A stretch of DNA of 64,000 bases from Pohlia nutans (Eukaryota; Streptophyta; Bryopsida; Bryales; Mniaceae): assembly GCA_022496805.1 (NCBI GenBank), contig CM040101.1, positions 3,102,501-3,166,500 of the forward strand, given 5' to 3'. Under the pieces are notes generated by a model. It was not told where the DNA came from, did no database searches, and saw nothing but the letters and a program-made list of their open reading frames with translations. Below are positions 33,931 to 47,380 of the stretch, in pieces. How positions within the stretch are numbered: position 1 is the first letter of the stretch; each line of letters begins with the position of its first letter. The position numbers were made by a program, and so were the translations under genes.

Positions 33931-36666
33931 TTCCATGGAGAGCGAACTCTTTTATGTGTCTGAGGAATCACTTGAGTGCATCAAGAACTTCAAGGCATGT
34001 GTACATGGTGCCATGATGGTGGATTGAAATGCAATTAAGATAATTTGGTGCCAACCTCCATATCAACCTAGTATGGAGAAAATGACACCAAAATGACTGT
34101 ATGCGGCTTTGGGTGTCAAAATGGCACCAAAATAGTGTGGCCCAACTTTTCTGATGTGGGCATGCAGGGGATTAATTTAAACACTTTCGTGCTATGTATA
34201 CATACAAGAATAATATTTAGGGTTGAAAATAGGGTTGTATATTTATATTATACATATATACATTAACAAATGTAAATTTTTTTTGAAATGTACAAGGAAT
34301 ATTTTTAAGAGGTCATGAACGCTCGTGATTCTAAGGTTTGATAAATAGTGCACCCTCGGGGGTTATTTCCAGTGGTGCGCATGTATAGCATTTTCTGCAT
34401 AAAATAAACACAACAATGTTCTATAGTGTATTGTAGCTCCAAATCATGATTCGTTTAATTGTAGTTATTTTTATTAGATACACGTCCAACTCTGGTTATT
34501 TCCTAACATTTTTTATGTTGTCTCTCCAAAATTTTATATTTTTATGTGTTTCTTTGTTGGTACATTTTTAAATAATCGAGTTGGATGTGAAAAACAATTG
34601 CGTACTGCACCACAAAATGTTTAATATTCTCATGCAATCTCCTCCAATCATACCAAATTTCAATTTCTAAAGAATGTATTTTATTTTGTTCTTAAAATCT
34701 TATTGTATTCATTGTCTTATATGATAGTTGATCATAAAATAGCAAGTAATGAATTTTTCAACTACGTTGTACACATATGTAGGAACATCAATAGGCACAT
34801 CATTCAATTTAAAAATACATCACTACTAAAGTAAAAGATTCACTTTATAGTTGAGGGTGTCCCCTATTCAAATTTTGTAACATATATTGTAATGAGGTTT
34901 TGGCAATCCAATTGCACCATCATGCTCAAAGGCATAGTTTGGTAACTAAATCCTTTGTAAAAAAGAATTACAAAACATTCTACATAATTGTGTAGAGTAT
35001 TCTCAAACACCTAAAATGTTTCATGATATCCATTTGCAACTTTTCAAGAAATTAATCCGAATGTAATAAATTATTTGTCATTGTCTCTTGATGCACAAAA
35101 TACCTTTATACTTATGCAATCACCATCACATCTTGAACTTGAAAAGTCACAAAAGATAAACATGTACAACATGTTTCACATACATAGAAGAATATGAGTT
35201 TTTTCTAGATGGAAAATGCACAAATTGAAACATTTTTAATTAGCTACATGATAGTGTCGCAGTATTTTAAGTTATTTTAAGTTATGACAGTAGTTATTTT
35301 ATTTTATTTTATTTTATAAAAGCATTGAACAGTGAATATTGTGCCCACTACCTATCTTGGTCTTTTGCAATGTTTTTTATACTCTCAAGATCTTCCTAAA
35401 ATTAGTAAGCATCAGTTCATCTCTTATCCAAATCTAGCACCACTTCATTGAGTGTGGCACCACCTTCTATTTTTTTGTTTTAAAATGAAGTCATCAAAAT
35501 TTAATTTTTTAATTAATTTTTTAAATTTTCTTTATAAAGATGGCTTAATGGGATTATTACTACTTTGGCAATTTCAAAAAGGGCAACTCTTTTGCCAATG
35601 GCAAGAATTATCTTATTTTTGTTAAGTTAGGTAGTTACATATATTTATATTATAGTTACCAATAAGAATGGAATGGTCAACACCATGGATGCAAAGCAAG
35701 TTCAACATATAGCGCTAATGCTTAAAAGTATCACCAAGGTAGTTTCACCTCTAAATACATAGAGCTTTTGCACATAACTTTTATGCAAGGTAAGATGTGG
35801 CTTTTCAAGCTTTTTTTTAAGTGATTATATGATGTGCGAAAACTTTAAAAATCTTATTTGTTGGATTCAATATGGTTCATTATAAACTTTTGGCCAATCA
35901 TTCCAAAATTCATAAGATAATTGATTATTTTATATTTGTAACATAATTGTAATGGTAATGTCTTCAAAACTACAACTTTATTTATATGTCAACTTCAAAA
36001 AATGGATTTTGTATTTTTTAATAGTGAAATTACATAAATATTCGAAATAGACATGTAAAGGTAAAGACACTTAAAATGTGCTTTAAAGTAAATATTTTAT
36101 CATCCAATGAACATTTGGTCCTTGATAGATTCCTCTACTAAAAATAGAACATTCATGGTAAAAGTATTGATCTATCAAATTTAATATTTTCAATATTAAT
36201 AATTTTTTGGAATTGTAAGGATTTAAATGTGTTGAAAAAAACCATGATGGAAATCATATGAGTCTTTCACAAATTTATTCAACTTGAATTCTAAAAACAC
36301 ATTGTAGTAAGGAATTGGGGCTTGTCAAATATATGGCTTGATTTTTTTTAAATACTTTGGATATTTTTATCACATATTTTTGAAAAGAAACTATGAATTT
36401 ACATAAAAGTTATGAAAAATACATATTAAATTTGACATTTGGATACAATATAGTTAGATTGTTCTAGTGTTAATAATTTATCTTTTGTATAAATGTCCAA
36501 TTTCTAATCACATAATAATTAAATCAAGGTTTTAAAAACTATACATGAGAGAAATATTGTATCATTGAGTATACTTTTTATTTTTTGTTTTATGACCCCT
36601 CATTCACAAACCCAATCGTATAGATGTAATCCAAACCAAAAACTATTGGTAAGAGAAATTTGAATT

Positions 36667-36721
<55 letters not shown>

Positions 36722-38597
36722 AAGTTAAAAATTCAAAAATAAAGCCTTCATTTTGATATACTTGGCCCCAACCATTTAGTTTATATGATCCAATTCTTTC
36801 TTAGCTAAACAAACATCTACTAATAGAAAGTAGAAATGTCTAATTGTATCATCATTTTCAAAAACCAATTTTTTATATCGTAGTGTCATTTCTTTCATTA
36901 GATGAGGAAGTAAAGAATTTCTACTTTCATCTAATTTTTTCTATTTGATAGTATATGATATTATTAGAAAATTCATTGAATATAAGATTACCATTCTCAA
37001 ACGTTACCTCTTGCAAAATAAATTAACGTCTTCATAACTATATTTCAAACCTTTGATAAGAGTTGGGCCCAAGACACAATCATCTATACTAGGGCACGTG
37101 ACGTGATCAAATGGTACTATTTAGCGTTAAGGTTTAGATCATAGGTATGTTGGTTTTTGGTTATGGTTCTTCTAACTCCTACTAATCTTGCTAACTTCTT
37201 ACATTTTTGCTTCTCCCTAGAGTGGCAACATTGCCACTTGCAATATAGGCGTTAGCTTCTTCTGTGTAATGACATTTGTTTATTTGTGCCAAATTTATAT
37301 ATATATAATAAGTAATTAAACCTCGTCATAAACTTTATTCCAAGTCTAGGATCAGTGTCAATCAATTCTTAGGGAAAATTGGCTTGCACACTGGCAGTCG
37401 TATGTTGTATCCGTATTGAATACCTATGTGAAATAAAGAACCTGCAACAAGAGAAATTGAAACACTTCATAGCGCAACATATCATAAAGCTAACTCCACA
37501 TAAGGTAGAAATACTATAAACCGACACACCTCCAAGATTCGTATCATAGACTACCACTAAAAGTTTGAAACCATGTTGTATACTGACCTAAAACTATTTT
37601 TTGAGATATTAGTGTCAACTAATTGGCTTCTTGTGTTTTCTCTATTTTGGAAAGAGTGGTGGAGCAGCCCATATATTCATTTCAGATCAACTCATTAGAG
37701 TTAACCGAAAAGACTGTCCCAAAGTAAAATGAAACCTTAAGTTCACCGTAGACTCGTTTTGAGTTCAAAAAGACTGCAAAACTAATCTAAAGCAAAGCCT
37801 TGCACCACCATGGGGTGTGAAACCCATGACCTCCCCAATGCTAAAGGAGAGTTCCTACAAGTTCCCCTAAGCCAAGAGACCCGACCATATGGACTATTTA
37901 TGAACAATATTTGTCAGAATTTGTAATTATAGAGAGCCAACTCCTCTTGAACTCCTCTTCTGTTTTTGTAAAACCTATTATCGAATTAAAATAAGACAAA
38001 GGCAAGTGTAGAGGGTTTGACGAACTTTCCACTTTGAAAAATTGTAGAAAAATTTCTATTTGGCAAAAAAACATGGAATCACTTCATCTCTTTATGATTT
38101 CTTCTTCTCTATCTAGGTAAAACAAATCCTTGATCAAACTCCCATTTCTAAGATGTAAAACATCTTATTTTCTCGATTTATGATATTTCTACCTTTACCA
38201 CAATCACAGATTCATCCTTCAGGGTTTCCCTGTCGCGAGTCCTTCCCAAAATCATTTTCATCACCGTTCACCATCTTCAGTTGAAACTGGTCTTCGTCGA
38301 ATTGTGAGCTAGCATCGTGTTGCAAAGAATTGGTCCAATGGTTACCAAATTGTATTACGACTCCAGTTGATATATATATACCAGTTTCCCGAACCCTAAT
38401 AAACTGGCCATGACAATTAAAGAAGAATAATTCAAGAAAATGAGACCATACGCAACCTAGTTGCTGTGAACTAGTCTCTCAATACCTAGCCACTTGAGAA
38501 ACAATCAAAAAATTGAACTTCTAATACACACCCATCAGACGACGTCCACCACCCAAATCCATATCTTAGTCAATTCAACACACTGGAGTCGAGTCAC
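33931..38597. other. AT-rich intergenic, repeat debris
   Basis: No gene found. A decayed right end of the CACCCTCGGGGG (Mutator-like MITE) type occurs near 34345-34372, with CATGAACGCTCGTGATTCT as in the element at 1574. A (TA)n tract lies at 36669-36717. The rest is low-complexity AT-rich sequence with frequent stops in all frames. Confidence 0.5.
36669..36717. repeat. (TA)n microsatellite
   Basis: About 49 bp of alternating TA in AT-rich intergenic DNA. Confidence 0.95.
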
Positions 38598-38601
38598 TTA
38601 A

Positions 38602-39170
38602 CCCCTAAATGCCTAAAGCCCTCTTCAAATTCGGCAGTTTTGCAAAGATGGATTATAAAATGCAACCTAGAGGGATATTTTGAACTTGATATATGAATAA
38701 AAGTTGTACATTATGAATTTTAGATTCTATCCATACGGTTAGATCTATGATTGCTATTACCAATAATTTTGTATAAAATTTGAAACGTGAAATTCAAAAT
38801 TATTTTTTAATTCAATTACGAATAAGATATTGACAATCTACAAATGAAATTCTTTGTGATTGGTTGAAATGTAATACTCTAAGTGTAGTGATTTTTGGAG
38901 ATTTTTTGGTTGCTTAATTTTATGAGTTGACTTTCTTTTTACCACTTTTACACTGAAATCTTCAAAATTTTGGGTGAATCACTACAACATGAATGAGGCA
39001 TAAAAATTTCACAAATCATCTCCTTTCTAATCGGATCACATATGCATGAAGCTAACTTCCCATAGAATCTACAGTAAAAATTCCACACTGCAAAAAATGC
39101 ATGACGGATGAGAATCTACGGGATGAAATCTGTACATCGTCCAAAAAATGGACGCTTAGGCAGTTAGGGG
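38602..39170. mobile_element. TTAA-flanked MITE (piggyBac-like), family A, inverted
   Basis: TTAA at 38598-38601, left end CCCCTAAATGCCTAAAGCC, right end ACGCTTAGGCAGTTAGGGG, then TTAA at 39171-39174. Length 569 bp. The interior is the reverse complement of the element at 9836 (GGATGAGAA, TGTACATCGTCCAAAAAATG). Confidence 0.8.
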
Positions 39171-39174
39171 TTAA

Positions 39175-40437
39175 ACTTACAACAACAAAGTTCTATTGTA
39201 CTTACAGATCCTCGTCGCTAGTTAAGCCACAATGCACAAGGACATCGGAAGAGAAAGCAGAACAATGGTGTTAGGTTATAGGGTCCATGCAATGTGTATT
39301 GTCTACACGCTAAGAAGACACAAACTAAAACACTGAGTCTTTGAAGAAGTTTCTTAAATAAAGCTCGCGCGCAAAGATTTGGGGGATTTAGTCGTGGCTA
39401 ACCCCTCATACATTAGCCCCTTTTAGTCACATAGCATTGGGTTTCTAACTTGGGAAACTCTTCTTATAAAGACATTAACCCCAAAAATGTTCCCCTTGCG
39501 CCAACTAAATGTCTAAATCACATTAGCCCCGGCTAAAGTTTTGAGGATTAGCCCCCATTAGGCCCGGGGACTAACGCCTTGAAATCTTCCTCGAGGTCCG
39601 CTACTGAGATTTGCATAAATCTAAACATGTAGCTGATGTTTTTGGTTAAAGACTATAAAAGAGTATCAAATTGTTTTTCTATTGGTTGTAATTTCATGGC
39701 ACCCTCTATTGTTCTTATAGATACTCGAATCCTAAGTTTCAAAGTAAGAATCATTAAAAAATTACTAAAAGTAGAGCTCAAAAATAAATGTTTAAATCCA
39801 ATTTTAGGAGCAAATTTGATGAACTAAATTATATTCAATATAAATATAGTTTTATATTCTTTAAGTCCATTGTGCATTTGAAGGCTGTAAAGAAAAAAAT
39901 CTTGAAAATAATAATAATAATAATAATAATAATGCATTTTCAACTTGTTTTATATCAACTTTTCAATTTTGTTCAAAACTATTTTTTCAATTTTGACTAC
40001 TTCAATGTCATTTAAACATACATAAATAATTATTATAGATGAATTTTTCAATTTTCTTTGTGTGACTTTGGTAAACATCATGTCTTTTATTTTATTAGAA
40101 GAAAAAGAAATATTTTAAATTTTATTTTAATGTGGTTTTTGACATTGCATTGTTACTTCTTCATAGGGATCAATGTTGGTCCACTTTACTCTGCTTTCAC
40201 CTTGAGGTAAAAAATAAATCTTTTTTAGCAGGAAGCGAGGTGGTATGATTGAGTATCATCCTCAAAATTAAACGTGTAAAAAAATATAGAATTGACTTTT
40301 CATCCATTGTTCACATTCATCCATCATATTATCTATATATAAAACATTCCATCCAAAATTCCATAAATCTTGTATTCTTAAGAGATGGTTTTAGAGATCA
40401 GACCATTCAATTTTATTCTTAAATTTTCAAGCGTTAA
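39175..40437. other. AT-rich intergenic, no gene
   Basis: Nothing supported. There is a short (ATA)n run near 39907-39931 and AT-rich low-complexity sequence. Confidence 0.45.
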
Positions 40438-41004
40438 CCCCTCAAGGACCAAGGCTGATTTTCTAAGTTCGGGTAGCTCACTGTGGAATGAGTATTGATC
40501 CTCAATTCTTAAGATTTTTTGTGGTGATTCTACTCTTTGTAATGAAGATGGGATGGTAATTTGCGTACGTAGGTGATGTATAAATCAAAAGATACAATCA
40601 TTCAAAGGTGAAAAACCTAACTGCAGGCAGCTCCTGAAAATTTTCATAAAATGAGCTATGCATCTGAATTTTTGGACACAATGAGCTAACACCCTCATGC
40701 ACACAATTGCCAAATTCATTTTACCAAATTTGAGACTAAACTTTGCATTTTTGGCATTTTCAAAAAGTTTCAAATATGGGCAGTATGCCAAAAAAAAGGT
40801 GCAACCAACTTTGAAGCTTATAATCTTACTATTGAAGAATCTTGAACAGTTGAAAATTTGTAGGTTGTAATAAAATTCAAGTTGCTTGAGATATCCTACA
40901 GTTGGATTGGTCAAAAAGGTCATAAATCAAAAAATATTTGTCTTTTTATGAAAAGGGGTACTTTGGAATGTTTGGAGAGGAACATAACTGTGGTCCTTTA
41001 GGGG
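40438..41004. mobile_element. TTAA-flanked MITE (piggyBac-like), family B
   Basis: TTAA at 40434-40437, left end CCCCTCAAGGACCAAGGC; right end GTGGTCCTTTAGGGG, then TTAA at 41005-41008. Length 567 bp. The terminal repeat reads CCCCT(C/A)AAGGACCA. A lone related right end, TTGGTCCTTTAAGGG then TTAA, occurs at 5203-5223. No ORF. Confidence 0.75.
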
Positions 41005-41090
41005 TTAAATTTGTGAGGATCTAGAGGAAGCAAAATTCTAACAAAATTTTATTAGAAATATTTTTCTAAAGGTAACCACATCCACTTTAA

Positions 41091-41657
41091 CCCCTAAATG
41101 TTCTCACCCTCTTCAGATTTGGCAGTTTTCCAAAAATGCATTATAAAATGCAACTAAGAGGGATATTTTCAAGTTGATGGATGGATAAAAGTTGTACATT
41201 ATGCATTTTAGATTCTATCCATACAGTTAGATTTGCAATTGCTATCACCAATATTTGTGTGTTCAATTTCAAACTTAAAATTTAACACTCTTTTGTAATA
41301 TGATTATGAATAGGATATTGACAATCTAATAATGAAATTTGTTGTGATGGGTTGAAATGTAATACTCTAAGTGTAGTGATTTTTGGAGATTTGTTTGTGT
41401 CTTAATTTTAGTAGCTCACTTTTTCAAGAGTACTTTTAGACTAAAATCTTTGAATTTTTGGGTGGAACACTACAATATGAAATGACGCATAAATATTTCA
41501 CAAATCATCCCCTATCTAATTGGATCACATATGCACAGAGCTAACTTCCTATAAAATTTTCAATAAAAAATTCACACTGCAAAAGTGCATGATGGATGAG
41601 AAAACGGACTTCAAATCCGTACATCATGCAAAGTATGCATGGTTGGGCGGTTAGGGG
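41091..41657. mobile_element. TTAA-flanked MITE (piggyBac-like), family A
   Basis: TTAA at 41087-41090, left end CCCCTAAATGTTCTCACCC; right end GGGCGGTTAGGGG, then TTAA at 41658-41661. Length 567 bp. Its interior is collinear with the element at 38602 (same orientation) and diverged by roughly 10-15% by eye. It lies only 82 bp after the family B element. Confidence 0.8.
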
Positions 41658-41661
41658 TTAA

Positions 41662-42324
41662 CATTCAATATATAATATTATATATATATATTTGTTATTA
41701 AAAAAACTTGTTTGATTGTGAAAGAAAATCAAGAGAAAGAGGATTTGACAAACTTTCGTTTGAAATTTGAATCAATGTAGTTGAAATGTAGTTGAATTGT
41801 GTATGGGAAAAAAAAATCATATTAAAAAACATCCACCTTTATAATTGGAACAACCATTAGCCATAATACATTTTCATACTAATTTGATTTATTAGAACAA
41901 AACATATTTGAAAATAAACTACAATACATGCCAAAAAATTTGCAATTGGGTGCATTCATGGTAATAGGAAGCAACATAAGTGTAACCAATGCTTATTTTT
42001 ATAAACTATTAAGCAATAACTTTATCATTTGAATTGATAATGCAATATAAATTATTTCCTACATATATTATATGTCATTCTAACATATACCAAATTTTGA
42101 CAATGTTTGAGTAATTATTTGTACCCCAAAAGGATTAAAATATGGTTGTAACCAATCCTTAATAAGGACTAAAATGTCCTTAATTTTTTTCTAATATCTA
42201 CATATATTGAAGATATCATATCCTAAGCACTCATTAAGAGTTTTTAGATTTGGGCAACGTTGGCTCCTATTACCATGAATGCACCCATTTATTAAACTAA
42301 ACAATGTAGTTTACAACGTAACTA
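41662..42324. other. AT-rich intergenic, no gene
   Basis: Nothing supported beyond a short TA-rich run near 41680. Confidence 0.45.
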
Positions 42325-42540
42325 CACTAAATAGTATATTTAGTGTGAGATACACTAATTTACATAAACATGTTGTAAGTTTTTACTGTTGACCAATTTT
42401 TTTACCCTCTATATTGGTCAAGATGGGGATCTTTCAATAGTATTGGAATCAATGTCTTTGGTAAATTTTTTTGTCGAGAGTAAAAATCTATAACATTTTC
42501 AAATCTTATAATTATCTCACACTAAATATACTATTTAGTG
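42325..42540. mobile_element. TA-flanked MITE with perfect ~29-bp inverted ends
   Basis: The left end CACTAAATAGTATATTTAGT (continuing GTGAGATA) is matched exactly by the right end closing at 42540. TA flanks both sides (42323-42324, 42541-42542). Only 216 bp long. The termini match the CACTAAA family, but the interior differs from the copies at 324 and 4260, making this a separate subfamily. The intact terminal repeat suggests a recent insertion. Confidence 0.82.
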
Positions 42541-42707
42541 TAGTGACCTAGTGAGAAAATTAGATGATGTCCAAACATTTAAGTTACCATACTGAAGTAA
42601 ATTTAACTCTCTAACGTCAAGAGGTCCTAGGTGGGGTAGCCCGAAGGCATTTGGGTGAAAGCATGGTAATCTGAACCATTTATGATTCCTATAAAGAAGC
42701 AACAATG

Positions 42708-43115
42708 CCCGGGGGGTGCACTCCATTGTCAAGTTGAACACCACGTGCGATAAAAAAAAATCTACTTTTTACATAAAGCATCACCAAAATGAGTCAAAAT
42801 TTTATCAATTTTTTTTTCATGAGTAGATATACACCGTATCTATTACATAGTAGAAAATAGTAACCAAATTTGATGATTTGTTATTTTAATAAAACATACC
42901 ATTTCTAACTAGAATGACGCAGAATTGAACTAAAACAATTACTACAAAAAATGAAGATGACGAAAAATTTCAAAAAAATACACAAGATATTATCAATAGT
43001 TATGTATATGTAGAAAAAATATCATAATTTTTAAAATTATATATGGCATATAATATAGGGTAGCAAATTTTTCTTGCACGTGATTATGAAACGTAAAGGA
43101 GTGTGATCTCCCCGA
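42708..43115. mobile_element. Mutator-like MITE with 9-bp target duplication
   Basis: An exact 9-bp direct repeat GCAACAATG at 42699-42707 and 43116-43124 flanks a 408-bp element. It starts CCCGGGGGGTGCACTCC and its right end, reverse-complemented, reads TCGGGGAGATCACACTCC. A CACGTG word lies just inside each end. It is the same type as 1574-1842. No transposase. Confidence 0.8.
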
Positions 43116-43124
43116 GCAACAATG

Positions 43125-44319
43125 CAGGGTCCAAAAATCTATTAAATTTTATTTTTTGTGAATTTTTTGTTGATAAAATAAAAGATACAATGTTTAGCAA
43201 AGTCTGACCAAAAAAATTGAAAAAAAATCATGTTCAATAAGTATTTATGTGTGCTATAGTAAGGTTAAAGCGGTTAAAATTGGAAAAGTAGTTATAACCG
43301 AATTGAAAAGTAGGTATAGAACATGTTAAAATTGCATTAAGTATTTATTTTTTCAAGAATTTTTTGCTTTAGAGCCCTTGCATGCACAATAAACTTATAG
43401 AATATATAATTTATATTCATATTGAACATAATTCAATTCATTGTATTTTCTCCCAAAATATGTTTTAGACATCTATTTTCAAGCTTCACTTTTAGTAACC
43501 TTTTCTTAATATTTTAATTTGAAACTTTGGATTGAAGTATCTAATAGAACTATAGAGGGCTCTATCAAATTAAAACTGAAATATATGATTTTTTAGTCGT
43601 AATTTATGGCCTTTGACCAAAAAAATTGTAATTTCAACACTAAGGATGACTTTAATGGTTTAGTTTACCGTGCTTTCACCCATTTAGAAAATTTGGACCT
43701 TTCAGGCACAAAAAAAAAAAAAAACCTTTAAAAAAAGACACTTGGCCTCGTCGCAGCACTGCATGCCTTGCTGCAACGGCAACAATGCCAGGTGTATAGC
43801 GCATATGTTTGTTTTTTCCTTTGAAAAGAAAAAGAGCCATGGTTCTGATCGACCACCTGCTGCTTGACTGCAATTTCTCCACCTCTCCAACCCTGATTCC
43901 TTAGACTTCAGTTGTCTAAAATTAGCCCAACTTGGGATTTTAATTTTTTTAATTTTTTAATTTTTTTTCACAAAATCTAAAGTTTTCCTCATTATTTTAT
44001 CAAAACTAAATCTATTGGGTTTGGTTTGACGTATAAGGGTTAAGCTACAGTAGCTATCTGACAGAAGATAAAGAATGGTGACTGTTTATGAGAACCAGTA
44101 GCTATCTGACAGAAGATAAAGAATGGTGATTGTTTATGAGAACAAGTCGCTACCACATGTAATAGAAGACAATATAGATTGAAGTCCCTTTTTATATTTG
44201 GGACATTTGGAGGAGGAATTTTCTACAGGTTTTTTGCTTCTCAATATATATTGTAATTTATTTGTCTTTCAATGGAATTAAAACATTCATTTGCTTCAAT
44301 AAAGAAGAAGGTGACACTA
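43125..44319. other. AT-rich intergenic, no gene
   Basis: Contains a short two-copy tandem repeat (44048-44143). The minus-strand frames at 43676-43890 depend on a poly-A run and show no motif. Confidence 0.45.
44048..44143. repeat. 48-bp tandem duplication
   Basis: Two adjacent 48-bp units, each beginning CAGTAGCTATCTGACAGAAG or an equivalent, continuing ATAAAGAATGGTGA(C/T)TG. They differ at very few positions, so the duplication is recent. Confidence 0.85.
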
Positions 44320-44623
44320 CACTGAATGGCATATTTGGTGTCCCAAAACACTATTTCTAAACCCGGACACTATTTAAAATTAGGGAGATATAGTGTCATT
44401 ATAAGAAAAAAATGAATGTAGTGTTCCAATGACATATGCCAACTTTATAATAAATATAGCATGCTACCTCATGTCACTCTCATTACTTGAAAAGAACATG
44501 ACACTCTCAATGAAAGTGAGAATAACAAGTGGTAGTGTCAAGGGATACTAATTTTTTTCACCTTTGAACGAATTGCAGTAAAAGACATCAATTCTCCTCG
44601 GACACTAAATACACCATTTAGTG
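44320..44623. mobile_element. TA-flanked MITE, CACTAAA family, copy 3
   Basis: The left end CACTGAATGGCATATTTGGTG and right end CACTAAATACACCATTTAGTG are imperfect inverted repeats, with TA flanks at 44318-44319 and 44624-44625. Interior words CCCGGACACTATTTAAAA and the motif for a run of CATGCCA-type sequence are shared with copies 1 and 2. Confidence 0.72.
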
Positions 44624-44625
44624 TA

Positions 44626-46372
44626 GTGAATGTAGCACTTTCATCTAGATTTTAAATGAAGTAGTCATAATAGAATGAAAATTTACTCAAATGGATGGAA
44701 ATATGTCAAAATGGATGAATATATTGACAATAAAGAAATGAGTTTTCGGTTCAAATTTAGCTCTTCCTAAAAAAAACATATATCGCTTGCTGGCTATATT
44801 TCATCACCTCAAAAAGAAAAGGTTGGCTCGGAACATCCTGTGTGACATATGAAAAATATCATGAAAATGATGTCCTTTTGTGAAGCCCCAACACTGACTT
44901 ATTGCTCAAAAGTCCAAAAAACATAGGGGTCTCAAACATTTTTGCCGGGGTAAATAGTGGATGGTTTGGCCTCATTTTTTACCCCATTTAGCACTGTGTC
45001 CAAAAGTGTAGATAAGGAGTTGGGGGTCAAATTTTGACTCCCTTTTTGGAACCTTTACCGGGATAAAACATGATTTACCGGGGTAAAACCATGGTGCTTT
45101 GGACCCGCATAGGGGCAAAAAAGAACTGCCCCGATAAAAAAATCCCTCGTTTTTACTTTACACCCCAAGTTTGGCCCCGGGGTCAAATTGTGAGGGTTCT
45201 CTGTGAAAGAGGAATTTATTTATTTATTATTCATACCACATATACTCTGATGCCGCCAGCCTCGGTGGCAACGCCTCTCTATGTGTCCACAGTTGCTTGT
45301 GCAAACCTCCGACATCGGAGCCGCACAATACATTCCTCGCCCAACGATCTCTACTTCATATGGGGGACAGATTTCTTCCAACATCGGAGCACCAACCCTT
45401 CAATGGATTGATCGATCGGCCACCTGCCACCGTCAAGTCCTGCCTTGATAAATGAATAATAAGTGGCACGAATTTCCACGCACTTACGGCCAGCTTGATC
45501 GATCTCAACGTGTGCCCCGCACTTCAAATTTTCCGACATTGGAGGGGGACTTGGACTGAAGGCAAGTGACACTAGCTTGTGTTCGAGGGGATTTTCGTGG
45601 GACCTGACCTCACGCCAATTCTCTGCACCAGAGTCATTCCGTTCACGTTCGTACAAAACGCTCACGCACAGCAGGATATGGCGTGCCTCGATCTCTCCGT
45701 TATCAGAACAGCCTCAATGGTCGCAGGACATAGTTACCCAGAAAGCCGCATGCACCGGCCGGGCTAATTAATGATGAATTTGTCGTGGCTATATATTTTC
45801 ATGCCAGATTGGACCCTGTGTCTGGTCTCTCTTCTTGGTCCTGGCTATCAACCCTCGAAGCCGGTTAAGTCTCCACCCATGTCTAGTGGACTTTTGTAGT
45901 TTCTCTTGATTCTGTTAGCTCCAGAGCCTTCACAATTTGCATGTTGGACTAGTACGGTGACTATCTCTTTCACAGTCGGGGTACGTGATGGACTAATTGA
46001 TTTGCATTGGTCATTTGACTTCGTGGGACACTCGTTTGGATTGTCGATCGCTCTTGTACTGAGATTGATTATACCACGTCTTGAATATTGTGCATAAGTG
46101 CGTCTCACATTTGATTTTCTGAGTGACTTCGTTGATCTAACTAGCGTTTCCATTTGAATAGAAACCATGCATGGTGCCCACCATAATTGAAAGATTCAGT
46201 TCACTCGATCACTCAGAGTTTCGAACCAATTAGTTCTTGACGACAATGATTGTGTGTGTTTGATGGATTGTTAGAAATGAATCAGAGTGACAAATCTGCA
46301 GTCGAGTTGCTAATGCACCAAATGTCATGTTTGATTATATTGGCCAATCCCTCTTATTTTCTATTGTAACAG
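44626..46372. other. Intergenic with GC-richer patch
   Basis: The patch at 45070-46100 is GC-richer than its surroundings. Frames exist on both strands (minus 45665-45351 includes NLKCGAHVEIDQAGRKCVEI, which looks protein-like). No family is recognised and no splice structure is convincing. It may hold part of an unknown gene. Confidence 0.3.
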
Positions 46373-46985
46373 GTTACAGGACACTGAAAAAGTAATCCAA
46401 CAGGTTGGCTCTGGTACGTTGTTTGTAGATTTCGTTCCAAACTTCACTTGTGTGAGCAGATTCGATCTCGACATGGCGGGCATAAAAATCAAGGTATCAG
46501 CGAGGGCTCTATTAGCAGCCAGCCCCATGGCATCAGTACAAGCCATGGTGGTACAAGCCGCTACCGCCACGTGAGTTAGTACACCCATAATTCATTTCCT
46601 CAACTGGTCAATTCCGAATTTCAAGTGTCTGCAGTGTTGCGTTACACAGATGATACAGTGAATCGCGGAATATAATGTTGAAGTTGTGATTAATGATCTG
46701 CAGGGGACAATTCATTTCAGACTGGATCAAAATCACGGCGGCGCCGCTGATTTTGATCAAAATCTTGTGTTTCTGATCGGAGCTTGCGTGTGGGGATGCA
46801 TTGAGAATACCGCGGCGTGGAGAATGTTAACCAAAGATGGAGGAAGAGATTCATCTCGGCCCATCGATTCGGAAATTGCAAGTGAGCAGATTGTGTACAA
46901 TGGAGCTAGTTGGCCGGAGCTCGAAATCGTATATGATAAGCAGCATCGATCTTACAAGATTCAATCAAACTCTGTTTCTTGGTAA
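46373..46985 (+). CDS. Possible two-exon hypothetical gene
   Basis: A stretch after an AG acceptor (46373-46570) is open and ends at a consensus donor (CAC then GTGAGT). It encodes VGSGTLFVDFVPNFTCVSRF and an Ala-rich tail. A second stretch after CTGCAG (46704-46985) encodes FDQNLVFLIGACVWGCIENT and ends in TAA. Both look coding, but their phases (2 and 0) do not join, so they may belong to different genes, or the second may start elsewhere. A competing minus-strand frame covers the first. Function unknown. Confidence 0.28.
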
Positions 46986-47380
46986 TTCAGCTCATGAATG
47001 CTCAAAGCTCTTTTCGGTTCGATCTGGCTGCAGATTTGGAGGCAAGAGTAGTGGAGATGTCACCAGTCGGTGACGACCGCCACGTGAGCGTTGACTAAAG
47101 TGCATGTGGAGCTGCAGATGCTCACAGAGATGGACCCCCGACATCCGATATCAGAGATGCGCTTGAAAAGTGAGAACGGAGCTGGATTCTTGAATACACA
47201 TGCTGAACTCGTTATTATCACCCTCTCTAATATCACATTTCAGGATATGTAGATAATATTTGCTACTGTGTAGACACGTGATGATTGGACAGTTCTGAGC
47301 TTCTGTGTATTGGTTACCAATGGTTCGATATGAAAAAAATTTAAGCGCATGATTGATCGGTCCAAACCTCTTCTTATTAA
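46986..47380. other. Intergenic, no gene
   Basis: Nothing supported. Short overlapping frames only. Confidence 0.4.
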
